Source: an uncultured Synergistales bacterium (GTDB lineage Bacteria > Synergistota > Synergistia > Synergistales > Aminobacteriaceae). From it: a stretch of DNA of 49,163 nucleotides. This document shows, one piece after another, positions 25,000-33,361 of the stretch; position 1 is the first letter of the stretch; every line of letters starts with the position of its first letter. The stretch is taken from NCBI GenBank assembly GCA_905233565.1, contig CAJOCL010000007.1, positions 36,753 to 85,915 on the forward strand, read 5' to 3'. A model generated the notes under the pieces. That model saw only the letters and a list, made by a program, of their open reading frames with translations, was not told the DNA's origin and ran no database searches. The translations under genes were made by a program, and so were the position numbers.

Positions 25000-25959
25000 A
25001 TGTTATTAAGAGATGATAACCGTATATGTAAATTGCTTGGGACAAAATATCCCGTTATTCAGGGCGGAATGGCTTGGGTTGCGAACGCCGAATTAGCGTC
25101 AGCAGTCAGCAATGCAGGAGGCTTGGGAATAATCGCCGCTGCTAACACTCCCCCTGAGATTCTCGAACAGGAAATTATAAAGGCTAAAAAATTAATTGAG
25201 CCGGGAAGACCTTTCGGACTTAATATAATGCTTATGTCCCCTACAGCTGAAGATGCCCTCGAAGTTGCGGTTAAACAAAGAGTCCCCGTAGTAACTACAG
25301 GTGCAGGAAGTCCGGGCAAATTCCTGGAGCGTCTAAAACCTCTGGGAACAATAGTAATCCCCGTAGTTGCGTCCGTAACTCAGGCACGGCGTGTCGAAAA
25401 ACAGGGCGCGGATGCCGTTGTTGCCGAAGGAATGGAGGCAGGGGGACACATCGGAGAGCTGACAACTATGGTACTCACTCCGCAGATCTCACAGGCCGTT
25501 AAAATCCCCGTTATATGTGCCGGCGGTGTTGCTGACGGGAGGGGAGTTGTTGCCGCGTTTGCACTGGGGGCTGAGGGCGTTCAGGTCGGTACGCGTTTCA
25601 TTTGCTGTGAGGAATGCACCGTTCACCCGAATTATAAAAAGGCTGTTGTTGACGCGAGAGACAGAAGTACGGCTGTTACGGGTCAGAGCTTGGGTCATCC
25701 AGTAAGATGTCTGAGGAATAAGCTGACGGCTGAATTTGAACGTTTAGAGGCTGCGAATGCTCCTGCCTCAGAAATTGAGGCTCTTGGAACAGGCAAATTA
25801 AGGGCTGCAGTTGTTGACGGCGATACTGACTGGGGCTCGTTAATGGCCGGTCAAAGTGCAGCAATGGTCAATGATATACTCCCGGCAAAAGTTATTATCG
25901 AAAATATGTTCAGTGACGCAGAAAAAATTTTATCCCGTTTAGGCGAGGTGAAAAAATAA
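25000..25959 (+). CDS. fabK: Enoyl-ACP reductase II FabK (FMN-dependent)
   Basis: Reduces trans-2-enoyl-ACP in the last step of each elongation cycle using FMN and NADH. It is unrelated to FabI and typically insensitive to triclosan. 319 residues. Motifs: KYPVIQGGMAWVANAELASAVSNAGGLGIIAA (split here by the FMN-binding loop), AVVAEGMEAGGHIGE with the catalytic His region, IPVICAGGVADGRGVVAAFALGAEGVQVGTRF (phosphate-binding), and SLMAGQSAAMV. Nitronate monooxygenases are relatives, but position in the fab cluster and the C-terminal motif support FabK. ATG start with TGGAGGTG upstream. No fabI is in the cluster. Confidence 0.94.
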   Translation: MLLRDDNRICKLLGTKYPVIQGGMAWVANAELASAVSNAGGLGIIAAANTPPEILEQEIIKAKKLIEPGRPFGLNIMLMSPTAEDALEVAVKQRVPVVTTGAGSPGKFLERLKPLGTIVIPVVASVTQARRVEKQGADAVVAEGMEAGGHIGELTTMVLTPQISQAVKIPVICAGGVADGRGVVAAFALGAEGVQVGTRFICCEECTVHPNYKKAVVDARDRSTAVTGQSLGHPVRCLRNKLTAEFERLEAANAPASEIEALGTGKLRAAVVDGDTDWGSLMAGQSAAMVNDILPAKVIIENMFSDAEKILSRLGEVKK

Positions 25960-25960
25960 C

Positions 25961-26911
25961 ATGTCAGAAAAATATGCTTTATGTTTTCCCGGTCAAGGTT
26001 CCCAGAAAGTCGGAATGGGACGCGAAATCTTCGAGGCTTTCCCCTGTGCAAAATCAGTATTTGATGAAGCTGACGATTCTTTATCGTTTCACCTTACGCG
26101 CCTTATGTTTGAAGGCCCTGAAAGTGAATTAACCCTGACGAAATACGCCCAGCCCGCAATAATGACCGTAAGCATTGCAGCTTTGAGAGTTTTGACTGAC
26201 GCTATGGGCGCGGAGATTAACCCCGTCTGCATGGCCGGCCACAGTCTGGGCGAATATACAGCTTTATGTGCCTCTGAAGTTCTTTCTTTCAGGGACGCCG
26301 TAAATCTCGTTCACAAGCGCGGAACGTTCATGCAGGAAGCCGTACCCGAAGGCGAAGGGGCGATGGCCGCTTTAATTGGTGCAAGCCATGATGACGCTCT
26401 GAAACTCTGTGAAAGCGTTTCAGATAACGGTGAAGTAAGCCCGGCAAATTTCAACTGTCCCGGTCAGGTCGTAATTTCAGGATTGAGCGCACCTGTTGAC
26501 GCTGCAATATCAAACGCAAAAACTTTCGGGATTAAGAAAGCAGTTAAACTCAGTGTCAGCGCACCTTTTCACAGTATTTACATGAAGCCGGCAGCAGAAA
26601 AATTAAAAGCTGAGTTCAAAAAAATTTCGTGGAATGAGGCAAAGTATGATATTATCGCTAATGTTGACGCTAAACCCGTCAGAACTCCGGCGAAAATTCA
26701 AGAGAAGTTATATTCTCAGACTTTCAGCCCCGTTTTATGGGAAGATTCAGTGTCATTCATGATTGATGAATTGGGGATTAATTCATATTATGAAATCGGA
26801 GCGGGTGAAGTTCTTTCAGGATTGATAAAGAAGTGCAGAAAAGGAATGAATTTATTCTCAGCTTCAACCCCTGAAAAATTAGAAGAGTTACGCGTCAAAC
26901 TGGAGGGTTAA
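25961..26911 (+). CDS. fabD: Malonyl-CoA:ACP transacylase FabD
   Basis: Transfers malonyl from CoA to ACP, supplying the extender unit. 316 residues. LCFPGQGSQKVGMG opens the protein. The nucleophile is in GHSLGEYTAL (about residues 93-102), the malonate-binding Arg in HKRGTFMQEA, and the catalytic His in SVSAPFHSIYM (near 205). ATG start one base after the fabK stop; the SD GGCGAGGTG lies inside fabK. Confidence 0.96.
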   Translation: MSEKYALCFPGQGSQKVGMGREIFEAFPCAKSVFDEADDSLSFHLTRLMFEGPESELTLTKYAQPAIMTVSIAALRVLTDAMGAEINPVCMAGHSLGEYTALCASEVLSFRDAVNLVHKRGTFMQEAVPEGEGAMAALIGASHDDALKLCESVSDNGEVSPANFNCPGQVVISGLSAPVDAAISNAKTFGIKKAVKLSVSAPFHSIYMKPAAEKLKAEFKKISWNEAKYDIIANVDAKPVRTPAKIQEKLYSQTFSPVLWEDSVSFMIDELGINSYYEIGAGEVLSGLIKKCRKGMNLFSASTPEKLEELRVKLEG

Positions 26912-26917
26912 AAATCA

Positions 26918-27649
26918 ATGCTTGCGCTTGTAACGGGTGCTTCAAAAGGAATCGGAAGGGCTATAGCTCTTGAGCTTGCACGGAATAATTTTGACGTCGC
27001 AGTGAATTATAATCACAGCATGGAGGCCGCAGAAGCTCTCTGCAATGAAATAAGGCAGTTAAACGTAAAATGTGAAATTTTCAGGGCTGATGTAAGCATT
27101 CAGGAAGAAGCCGCGAAGATGTTCGGCGAAATAAAAGCCTCAATGGGAAATATCAGCGTTTTAGTCAATAATGCAGGTATTACGAAAGACGGCTTATTGC
27201 TGAGAATGAAGCCAGAAAACTGGCTGGCAGTCATAAATACAAATCTTAACGCCGCATTTTACTGCACTCAGCTTGCAATAAAAGACATGTCAAAAGCGCG
27301 TTACGGCAGAATAATAAACATCTCTTCAGTTGTCGGGCTTATCGGCAACGCAGGGCAGTGTAATTATTCAGCTTCAAAAGCTGGTATAATCGGCCTCACG
27401 AAATCAGTTGCGCGTGAATACGCCGGATACGGAATTACGGCGAACGCAATAGCACCGGGCTTTATTGATACGGGAATGACTGATATACTCAAGCAGGAAG
27501 TAAAAGAAAGCATATTGAAAAATATCCCGGTTGGAAGGATCGGGAAGCCTGAAGAAGTCGCAAGAGCCGTGATGTTCTTTGCGGACGAAAAAAGCGCATA
27601 TATTACCGGTCAAGTCCTCGCAGTTGACGGGGGCATGACAATGGTTTAA
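26918..27649 (+). CDS. fabG: 3-oxoacyl-ACP reductase FabG
   Basis: NADPH-dependent short-chain dehydrogenase that reduces 3-oxoacyl-ACP. 243 residues. The cofactor motif is TGASKGIG (6-13), with NNAGIT near 86 and the catalytic Ser in NISSVVG. YSASK holds the Tyr and Lys, and the C-terminus SAYITGQVLAVDGGMTMV is typical. It lies 6 bases after fabD with an SD (GGAGG) inside the fabD end. Confidence 0.96.
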   Translation: MLALVTGASKGIGRAIALELARNNFDVAVNYNHSMEAAEALCNEIRQLNVKCEIFRADVSIQEEAAKMFGEIKASMGNISVLVNNAGITKDGLLLRMKPENWLAVINTNLNAAFYCTQLAIKDMSKARYGRIINISSVVGLIGNAGQCNYSASKAGIIGLTKSVAREYAGYGITANAIAPGFIDTGMTDILKQEVKESILKNIPVGRIGKPEEVARAVMFFADEKSAYITGQVLAVDGGMTMV

Positions 27650-27703
27650 TGTATTCATCAATTTAATTTAAGAATTTTATCCCCTGAAGGGAGGTGAATT
27701 AAC

Positions 27704-27955
27704 ATGACGAAAGAAGAAGCAGTGGCAAAACTGAAGGCAATAGTCTCAGACCGCCTTGATGTTGAAGAAGATCAGGTAACGCCTGAAAAGAATTTTGTAG
27801 AAGATCTGGGCGCGGATTCGCTTGACATTGTAGAACTCATCATGGGAATCGAGGAAAACTTTGACATTGAAATACCCGATGAGGACGCGGAGAAGCTCAC
27901 ATCAGTAGGCGAAGCAATGAAGTACACGCTTGACAAAATCGGCGTGGAGGAGTAA
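27704..27955 (+). CDS. acpP: Acyl carrier protein
   Basis: Acidic 83-residue four-helix carrier. The phosphopantetheine site Ser is in [16 protein letters not shown] (Ser39 or so), with conserved helix II that docks the Fab enzymes. It carries acyl chains between FabD, FabF, FabG, FabK and PlsX in this cluster. ATG start with a strong GGGAGGTG box upstream, consistent with high expression. Confidence 0.97.
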   Translation: MTKEEAVAKLKAIVSDRLDVEEDQVTPEKNFVEDLGADSLDIVELIMGIEENFDIEIPDEDAEKLTSVGEAMKYTLDKIGVEE

Positions 27956-27982
27956 TCAGGCATTAAGAACAGGCCGTTTAAC

Positions 27983-28020
27983 GGGGGAGGAGCTGTTTTA
28001 CCGGTTCTGTCCCCCTGTTT
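27983..28020 (+). terminator. Possible partial terminator between acpP and fabF
   Basis: GGGGGA (27983-27988) can pair with TCCCCC (28010-28015), with a long loop of about 21 bases, followed by TGTTTATAT. This may reduce fabF relative to the abundant acpP, but the long loop and mixed U tract make it uncertain. Confidence 0.4.
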
Positions 28021-28057
28021 ATATAAAGCATAAAAAAACATGAGGAGTGTGAAAAAT

Positions 28058-29305
28058 TTGACAGAAAAAAAACGCAGAGTAGTTGTAACAGGATTAGGCC
28101 CGATAAGCCCGATAGCGTTCGGAAAAAAAGATTACTGGCAGGCTCTCAAAGACTCTAAAAACGGAATATCAAGCATTACTACTTTTGATTTAGGCGACTG
28201 CCCGGTTACGTTCGGAGCTGAGATTAAAAATTTTGATCCGTCTGCCTACATGCCCGGAAAAGAAGCTAAAAGATCTGACAGGGCTATACAGTTTGCAGTA
28301 GCTGCGGCAAAATTGGCAGTTGAAGATTCAGGGCTTGACGTTAAGAGCGTTGACCCCTACAGGCTGGGCGTTTACATAGGAACAGGTCAGGGCGGTATCG
28401 AAACATCATTCAACAATTTCAGGATAATGCTTGAAAAAGGTTCAAGGCGCGTAAGTCCGTACTTTATCCCGATGATGATCAGCAACATGTCGACAGCTTA
28501 CGTTGCGATCGTACTCGGAGCAAAGGGTCCGAATTTGTGCGTTGTTACGGCCTGTGCAACGTCCCTTCACTCAATGGGCGAGGCTTATCACACGATAATA
28601 CGTGATGACGCAGATGTAATTATTGCCGGAGGAACTGAGGCGGCTTTACGTGCTATAAGCATTGCAGGCTTTGCATCAATGAAAGCACTTTCAACACGGA
28701 ACGATGACCCTGAACACGCAAGCAGGCCGTTTGATAAAGACAGGGACGGTTTTGTCATGGGCGAGGGTGCGGGCGTTGTCGTTCTTGAGGAACTTGAACA
28801 CGCGTTGTCAAGGGGAGCGCATATTTATGCAGAGTTCACGGGCTACGGCACTTCATGCGATGCAGGACACATAACGGCTCCTGACCCTGAAGCTAAAGGC
28901 GCGGCATATGCTACGGAAAAAGCAATAAAAATGTCAGGCTGGGAAAAATCGCAGGTTGACTATATAAACGCTCACGGAACTTCAACGGGTCTTAACGACA
29001 AAATGGAAGCAGGAATGATTAATCACGTTTTCGGTTCTGGCGCAAAGAATATAACCGTAACGTCAACAAAATCAATGATCGGCCATTGTCTTGGAGCTGC
29101 GGGAGGCCTTGAAGTAATAGCCTCACTTCAGGCAATCGAAGAAGGATATATTCATCCGACATTGAATTACACTACACCTGATCCCGAATGCGATTTGAAT
29201 ATCTCGACAGGCTCAGGAGTAAACAGGAAAGTTGACAGGCTGCTCGTGAACAGTTTCGGCTTCGGCGGACACAACGGGGTGCTGGCGTTTGAGCGTTATG
29301 TCTGA
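28058..29305 (+). CDS. fabF: 3-oxoacyl-ACP synthase II FabF
   Basis: Condensing enzyme that elongates acyl-ACP with malonyl-ACP. 415 residues from TTG 28058, close to the usual 412. I prefer this to an ATG at 28040 because that ATG lies upstream of the AGGAG box (28043-28047), while TTG is about ten bases after it. Catalytic triad: Cys in VVTACATSLHSM, His in NAHGTSTGLND and His in MIGHCLGAAGG. FGFGGHNGVLAFER ends the protein. It overlaps the rnc start. No fabH or fabZ is present here, so initiation and dehydration enzymes are elsewhere. Confidence 0.95.
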   Translation: MTEKKRRVVVTGLGPISPIAFGKKDYWQALKDSKNGISSITTFDLGDCPVTFGAEIKNFDPSAYMPGKEAKRSDRAIQFAVAAAKLAVEDSGLDVKSVDPYRLGVYIGTGQGGIETSFNNFRIMLEKGSRRVSPYFIPMMISNMSTAYVAIVLGAKGPNLCVVTACATSLHSMGEAYHTIIRDDADVIIAGGTEAALRAISIAGFASMKALSTRNDDPEHASRPFDKDRDGFVMGEGAGVVVLEELEHALSRGAHIYAEFTGYGTSCDAGHITAPDPEAKGAAYATEKAIKMSGWEKSQVDYINAHGTSTGLNDKMEAGMINHVFGSGAKNITVTSTKSMIGHCLGAAGGLEVIASLQAIEEGYIHPTLNYTTPDPECDLNISTGSGVNRKVDRLLVNSFGFGGHNGVLAFERYV

Positions 29306-30023
29306 TTTTGACCTTGAGGCTCTCAAAAATAAACAGCGTCTTGACGAACACGAAATCAAATTCCTTGAAGAGGGCATCGGCTACACGTTTGAAGATAAAA
29401 TGCTGCTTGAAGAGGCGCTGTGTCATTCTTCATTTGCGAATGAATACGGGCTTAATTACAACAATGAGAGGCTTGAATTTCTGGGCGATGCGGTTCTTGA
29501 ATTTATCGTAACAAGAACTTTATTCAGGACTTACCCTGACGCTAACGAGGGGGAATTAACGCGTATGCGCTCCGAACTTGTAAAGGCTGATACGCTTTTC
29601 AGGAAGGCCGATTCCCTCCGTATTCCGTATATAGTCCTTCACGGCCATGCAATGAAAGACGGCGAACTGCCTAAATCAGTAACGGCTAATGCGCTTGAAG
29701 CCGTAATCGGTGCTGTTTGTCTTGACGGCGGAATGAGTTCGGCTGAACGTGTAGTAAAAAAATTATTCCTCAGCGATTCCGAAGAGCAGATGGCAGAAAG
29801 AGACCCTAAAACGAGCCTGCAATTATGGCTTCAGGCAAGGGGAATGACACTCCCGAAGTATGAACTTCTGAAAGTTGAAGGCCCTTCACATGCGCCGATC
29901 TTCACGGTAAGGCTTTACATGAACGGTTTTGAACATATTGAGACCGACAGGACGCGGAAAGGTGCGGAAGCTAAGGCAGCAGGGTTAATACTCAGGGACT
30001 TGAGGGCTAAATTTGGCGCGTAA
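29298..30023 (+). CDS. rnc: Ribonuclease III
   Basis: Double-strand-specific endoribonuclease that processes rRNA precursors and mRNAs. 241 residues from ATG 29298, which overlaps the fabF stop. The catalytic signature NERLEFLGDAVLEF is followed by LVKADTLF and NALEAVIGAVCLDGG (metal-binding Glu/Asp), and the C-terminal dsRNA-binding domain begins at DPKTSLQLWLQARG and ends with RKGAEAKAAGLILRDL. acpP-fabF-rnc order is common in bacteria. Confidence 0.96.
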   Translation: MSDFDLEALKNKQRLDEHEIKFLEEGIGYTFEDKMLLEEALCHSSFANEYGLNYNNERLEFLGDAVLEFIVTRTLFRTYPDANEGELTRMRSELVKADTLFRKADSLRIPYIVLHGHAMKDGELPKSVTANALEAVIGAVCLDGGMSSAERVVKKLFLSDSEEQMAERDPKTSLQLWLQARGMTLPKYELLKVEGPSHAPIFTVRLYMNGFEHIETDRTRKGAEAKAAGLILRDLRAKFGA

Positions 30024-30861
30024 GATATTTTTATTTACCCTTATAGCCGCAATAATATTATTTGCCGGAAGTGCCGGTTATTGTGATGACAAGCTAAACA
30101 TTTCAGTAACACATCCATGGCTTGCACTTCTGGCCTCATTTATCGGGGGTGCTGAAGTCAACGTTACCCCGATAAGAATCTGGAACTCAAACGGCGATTT
30201 AACAATGAACGAACGCGGTAAAATACTGCGTGAACTTGAAGACGGCGCGAAAATAATTGCGATTGATGAGAATGACGCCCAATCTTCAGGAATTAAGAAC
30301 GCCGCTAAATATACGGTTAAATATTTATATTCACCTTTTCCCGTAAGCATAAACTCACTGTATGACCCTTCAGTTATTCCGTTTGTTGCACAGAGAGTGC
30401 TGACGGCACTTTCAGAATGGGATTCCCGTAATTATCCGTTTTATCAGAGAAGACTTGCAGAGTTTCAGGCGAGATTGTCAAGTGCAATTCTCGTCGGTCA
30501 GGTCATGAAAGATATTTCGATTTCCGACATGACGGGCTCTTCTGGAGTATTGCTCCGTGCTGCAGGGTGCAAAATTGAAAGACCCGAACAGCTCGAACAG
30601 TGGCAGAAGGGCAATTTTTCAGGGCTGCGCGAATATATGGACGAGATGAGAGATAAAGGAACCGCAATAGTGATTGATGATGATACGCCTGACGTATTAA
30701 GACGCTACCTGTCGGGAAAATCCGACGTTTACAAATGGGAACGGCCTGACCTTGAACGAGATTATCCGACTTTCCTGCATGAGCAGTATATTTCACTTTG
30801 GCAGAAGATTACGGCCAAGCCTCTGCCGGCTAATTCAAAGAGAAGCAAAAATACAAGATAA
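30013..30861 (+). CDS. Exported ZnuA-like (cluster A-I) solute-binding protein lacking obvious metal ligands
   Basis: 282 residues from a TTG that overlaps the rnc end by 11 bases. The signal peptide RKIFLFTLIAAIILFAGSAGYC precedes LNISVTHPWLALLASFIGGAEVNVTPI, which resembles the opening of ZnuA/TroA metal-binding proteins. ILRELEDGAKIIAID and a long helix with AQRVLTALSEWDSRNYPFYQRRLAEF also fit that fold. The His and Glu residues that hold zinc or manganese are not at the expected places (HPW followed by no DPH motif), so metal binding is doubtful. No transporter partner is adjacent. The C-terminus is basic (SKRSKNTR). The function is unknown; the family call is moderate. Confidence 0.6.
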   Translation: MARKIFLFTLIAAIILFAGSAGYCDDKLNISVTHPWLALLASFIGGAEVNVTPIRIWNSNGDLTMNERGKILRELEDGAKIIAIDENDAQSSGIKNAAKYTVKYLYSPFPVSINSLYDPSVIPFVAQRVLTALSEWDSRNYPFYQRRLAEFQARLSSAILVGQVMKDISISDMTGSSGVLLRAAGCKIERPEQLEQWQKGNFSGLREYMDEMRDKGTAIVIDDDTPDVLRRYLSGKSDVYKWERPDLERDYPTFLHEQYISLWQKITAKPLPANSKRSKNTR

Positions 30862-30925
30862 TATTCCGCATATTCCCTTATACTGTAGAATATGAGAACG
30901 ATAAAACAACGGGAGGAAAATAATT

Positions 30926-32758
30926 ATGTGCGGTATATTAGGTTACACGGGAGACCGTCAGGCGAGCGGAATATTACTCGCCGGGCTTGCAAGGCTTGAA
31001 TACAGGGGCTACGACTCGGCAGGAATTGCAATACTCAACGACGGAAAAATCAAAGTTGCAAAGAACAAGGGAAGGTTAAAAGTCTTGGAGGACAGAATAA
31101 ACGCCGGCGAAGAAGTTTCTGGAACATGCGGAATCGGCCACACACGCTGGGCAACTCACGGCGAACCTTCTGACGTAAACGCCCATCCATTATGGAGCGA
31201 TGACATGGCCGTTGTTGCCGTCCATAACGGAATTGTCGAAAATTACAGGGAGATCCGGAAGATGCTCGGTGAACACGGCTACACTTTCTATTCTCAGACG
31301 GATACCGAAGCAGCCGTCAAGCTCATTGATTTTTATTACAAGCAGGAAAAAACACCCCTCAGAGCAATAACTCAGGCAATCAAAAAAATTGAAGGCTCAT
31401 ATTGTTTCGTCCTGTTATTCAAGGATTTCCCGAACGAAGTTTGGGGCGCAAGGAAAGATTTACCGCTCATTGCAGGACAGGGAAAGGGCGAATCATTCCT
31501 AGCGTCGGACGTTTCAGCAATACTTCAGGACACGAGGCAGGTTTATTATCTCGACAACATGGAAATAGTTCAGCTCAAAAAAGGCAGTGTCAGATTTTTT
31601 GACGGTGAAGGTTACGCAACGCACAAGGAAATCAGCGAGGTAACTTGGGATGCAAACGCCGCTGAGAAGGGCGGTTTTGAACACTTCATGATGAAGGAAA
31701 TCCACGAACAGGCCCGCGCAGTCAAGGACACTTTCGGAGCTGTCTATCATTCAGGAAAAATAGATCTTACTGAAAAGGGACTCAGTGATGAGGCGATAAA
31801 ATCAGTCTCGCAAATATATATAGTCGCCTGCGGAAGTGCCTATCATGCCGGAGCTGTCGCGCAGTATGTCATTGAGGATTTAGCAAAAATTCCCGTCCGT
31901 ATTGAAATGGCCTCCGAATTTCGTTACCGTGATATGCCTATGGACAAAAACGCCCTCGCAATAATAATTTCACAGTCAGGCGAAACGGCCGACACCCTCG
32001 CGGCAATGAGACGGGCTAAAGAAAACGGAATAAAGACCCTTGCAATCGTAAACGTTGTGGGAAGCACAATAGCCCGTGAAGCTGACAGCGTTTTTTACAC
32101 TATGGCAGGGCCTGAAATCGCTGTTGCAACAACTAAGGCATACAGTGCGCAGTTAGTTGCATGTTATGCAATCGCCGTGAAATTCGCAAAAGTCAGGGGT
32201 GTTATTGATGATTCTGAATGTGAGAGGCTGATCGCTGAAATTCAGAAATTACCCGAAAAAATAGACGAGATTCTCGACGAAAAAGGAAGCCTTGAGGCAA
32301 TTGCTCATAGATTCATCAATGCCCGCAACGCGTTTTATCTAGGCCGTAATATTGATTATGCCGTCGCAATGGAAGGCAGCCTGAAAATGAAGGAAATCAG
32401 CTATCTTCACAGTGAGGCAATCGCAGCCGGTGAAATGAAGCACGGGCCTATAAGCCTTATTGAAAAGGGTATGCTTGTAGCCGGAGTAATGACGCAGAAA
32501 AATTTGTATCAGAAAATGGCCAGCAACATGCTTGAGGCAAGGAGCAGAGGAGGCTTTCTTTTGATCGTTTCGCCGAGAGACTGTGATTACCTGAAAGATG
32601 AGGCCGATTTCGTTTTTCATGTCCCTGAGACTGACGGACACTTTACCGCCAGCCTTGCAGTGATTCCGCTTCAATTACTGGGATATTATGTCGCTGTCGC
32701 AAGAAAACTTGATGTAGACAAGCCCAGAAATTTAGCAAAAAGCGTAACGGTTGAGTAG
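30926..32758 (+). CDS. glmS: Glutamine-fructose-6-phosphate aminotransferase (isomerizing)
   Basis: Makes glucosamine-6-phosphate for peptidoglycan and LPS. 610 residues. The N-terminal glutaminase starts MCGILGYTG with the Cys nucleophile exposed after Met removal, and has GIGHTRWATHG and HNGIVENY. Two SIS domains follow (YIVACGSAYHAGAVAQYV, IIISQSGETADTLAAMRRAKE, and AVAMEGSLKMKEISYLHSEA), ending with KSVTVE. ATG start with GGGAGG upstream. Only 64 bases separate it from the gene before, too short for a glmS ribozyme, so regulation is by other means. A small hairpin CATATTC/GAATATG (30869-30894) lies upstream. Confidence 0.97.
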   Translation: MCGILGYTGDRQASGILLAGLARLEYRGYDSAGIAILNDGKIKVAKNKGRLKVLEDRINAGEEVSGTCGIGHTRWATHGEPSDVNAHPLWSDDMAVVAVHNGIVENYREIRKMLGEHGYTFYSQTDTEAAVKLIDFYYKQEKTPLRAITQAIKKIEGSYCFVLLFKDFPNEVWGARKDLPLIAGQGKGESFLASDVSAILQDTRQVYYLDNMEIVQLKKGSVRFFDGEGYATHKEISEVTWDANAAEKGGFEHFMMKEIHEQARAVKDTFGAVYHSGKIDLTEKGLSDEAIKSVSQIYIVACGSAYHAGAVAQYVIEDLAKIPVRIEMASEFRYRDMPMDKNALAIIISQSGETADTLAAMRRAKENGIKTLAIVNVVGSTIAREADSVFYTMAGPEIAVATTKAYSAQLVACYAIAVKFAKVRGVIDDSECERLIAEIQKLPEKIDEILDEKGSLEAIAHRFINARNAFYLGRNIDYAVAMEGSLKMKEISYLHSEAIAAGEMKHGPISLIEKGMLVAGVMTQKNLYQKMASNMLEARSRGGFLLIVSPRDCDYLKDEADFVFHVPETDGHFTASLAVIPLQLLGYYVAVARKLDVDKPRNLAKSVTVE

Positions 32759-32801
32759 TGCTGTATAATGGCACTAAATTTCTAAACAAGGAGAAGTTTT
32801 T

Positions 32802-32852
32802 TTGACTGACAAATTAAAGACTGTTTCAGGCCGGGAGGTCTGGAGCAGGTAA
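32802..32852 (+). CDS. Short upstream ORF (16 aa) before the RNHCP gene
   Basis: TTG at 32802 preceded eight bases upstream by AAGGAG (32788-32793) opens a 16-codon ORF, (M)TDKLKTVSGREVWSR, ending at TAA 32850-32852. Its last codons form the 5' arm of the hairpin at 32833-32870. It may be a regulatory upstream ORF or a remnant of a longer gene. I do not recognise the peptide. Confidence 0.45.
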   Translation: MTDKLKTVSGREVWSR

Positions 32853-32900
32853 AAACTCTATGAACCTCCCAAGAGAACAAAAAATTCACACTTAGGAGGT
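32833..32900 (+). promoter_or_regulatory. Possible translational switch before the RNHCP gene
   Basis: GGGAGGT (32833-32839) pairs with ACCTCCC (32864-32870), with an inner TGGAG/CTCTA stem. No U tract follows, so it is not a terminator. The 3' arm ACCTCC (32864-32869) is also complementary to GGAGGT (32895-32900), the SD of the gene at 32905. The two pairings exclude each other, and the first overlaps the upstream ORF, so translation of that ORF could decide whether the SD is hidden. The complementarity is seen; the function is inferred. Confidence 0.45.
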
Positions 32901-32904
32901 TTTA

Positions 32905-33315
32905 ATGTTGAACAGAGAGAATAAGCGCAGGATTCTCGATAAAAATTATTACAAAAAGCATTCCTGCGAAGACGGTTTTACTTGTAAAGTTTGCGGTTGG
33001 AAGGTAAATCCTCCGCTTTACGGTGAACGGCACAGAAATCACTGTCCGAATTGTTTATCAAGCCTTCACCTTGACAATGAACCCGGCGACCGTGAAGCAG
33101 ATTGCGGCGGCATAATGGACGCGATAGGTGTATGGGTCAGGAATAACGGAGAATGGGCAGTGATTCACCGTTGCAGAAGGTGCGGTCATCTCAGCTCGAA
33201 TCATGTTGCGCCTGATGATAACCCGCTTAAATTAATATCACTTGCTATGAAGCCTGTTGCGTTTCCGCCGTTCCCGATTGACCGCATTCATGCAATGTTG
33301 AAAGCCGAAGTTTAA
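32905..33315 (+). CDS. RNHCP-domain zinc-ribbon-like protein
   Basis: 136 residues, cytoplasmic, of unknown function. The named motif is visible: RHRNHCPNCLSSLHLDNEPGDREADCGGIMDAIGVW (about residues 45-80, cut by the Cys pair). Further Cys pairs CKVCGW (26-31) and CRRCGHLSSNH (91-101) make four metal-binding half-sites, suggesting two zinc ribbons. ATG start with a strong TAGGAGG box. It stands alone between glmS and a bidirectional terminator, behind a short upstream ORF and hairpin. RNHCP proteins are widespread but uncharacterised to my knowledge; a nucleic-acid-related role is a guess. Confidence 0.85.
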   Translation: MLNRENKRRILDKNYYKKHSCEDGFTCKVCGWKVNPPLYGERHRNHCPNCLSSLHLDNEPGDREADCGGIMDAIGVWVRNNGEWAVIHRCRRCGHLSSNHVAPDDNPLKLISLAMKPVAFPPFPIDRIHAMLKAEV

Positions 33316-33320
33316 TAGCA

Positions 33321-33358
33321 AAAATTAATCCCCCTGTCTTAACGGCAAGGGGATTTTA
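33321..33358. terminator. Bidirectional terminator between RNHCP gene and MFS gene
   Basis: AATCCCC (33328-33334) pairs with GGGGATT (33349-33355), with T-rich sequence on the plus side and A-rich sequence on the other, between two convergent genes. Confidence 0.8.
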
Positions 33359-33361
33359 CAT

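Noticed and set aside
30862-30925. glmS ribozyme before glmS
   Set aside because: Only 64 bases are available and the catalytic core is not present.
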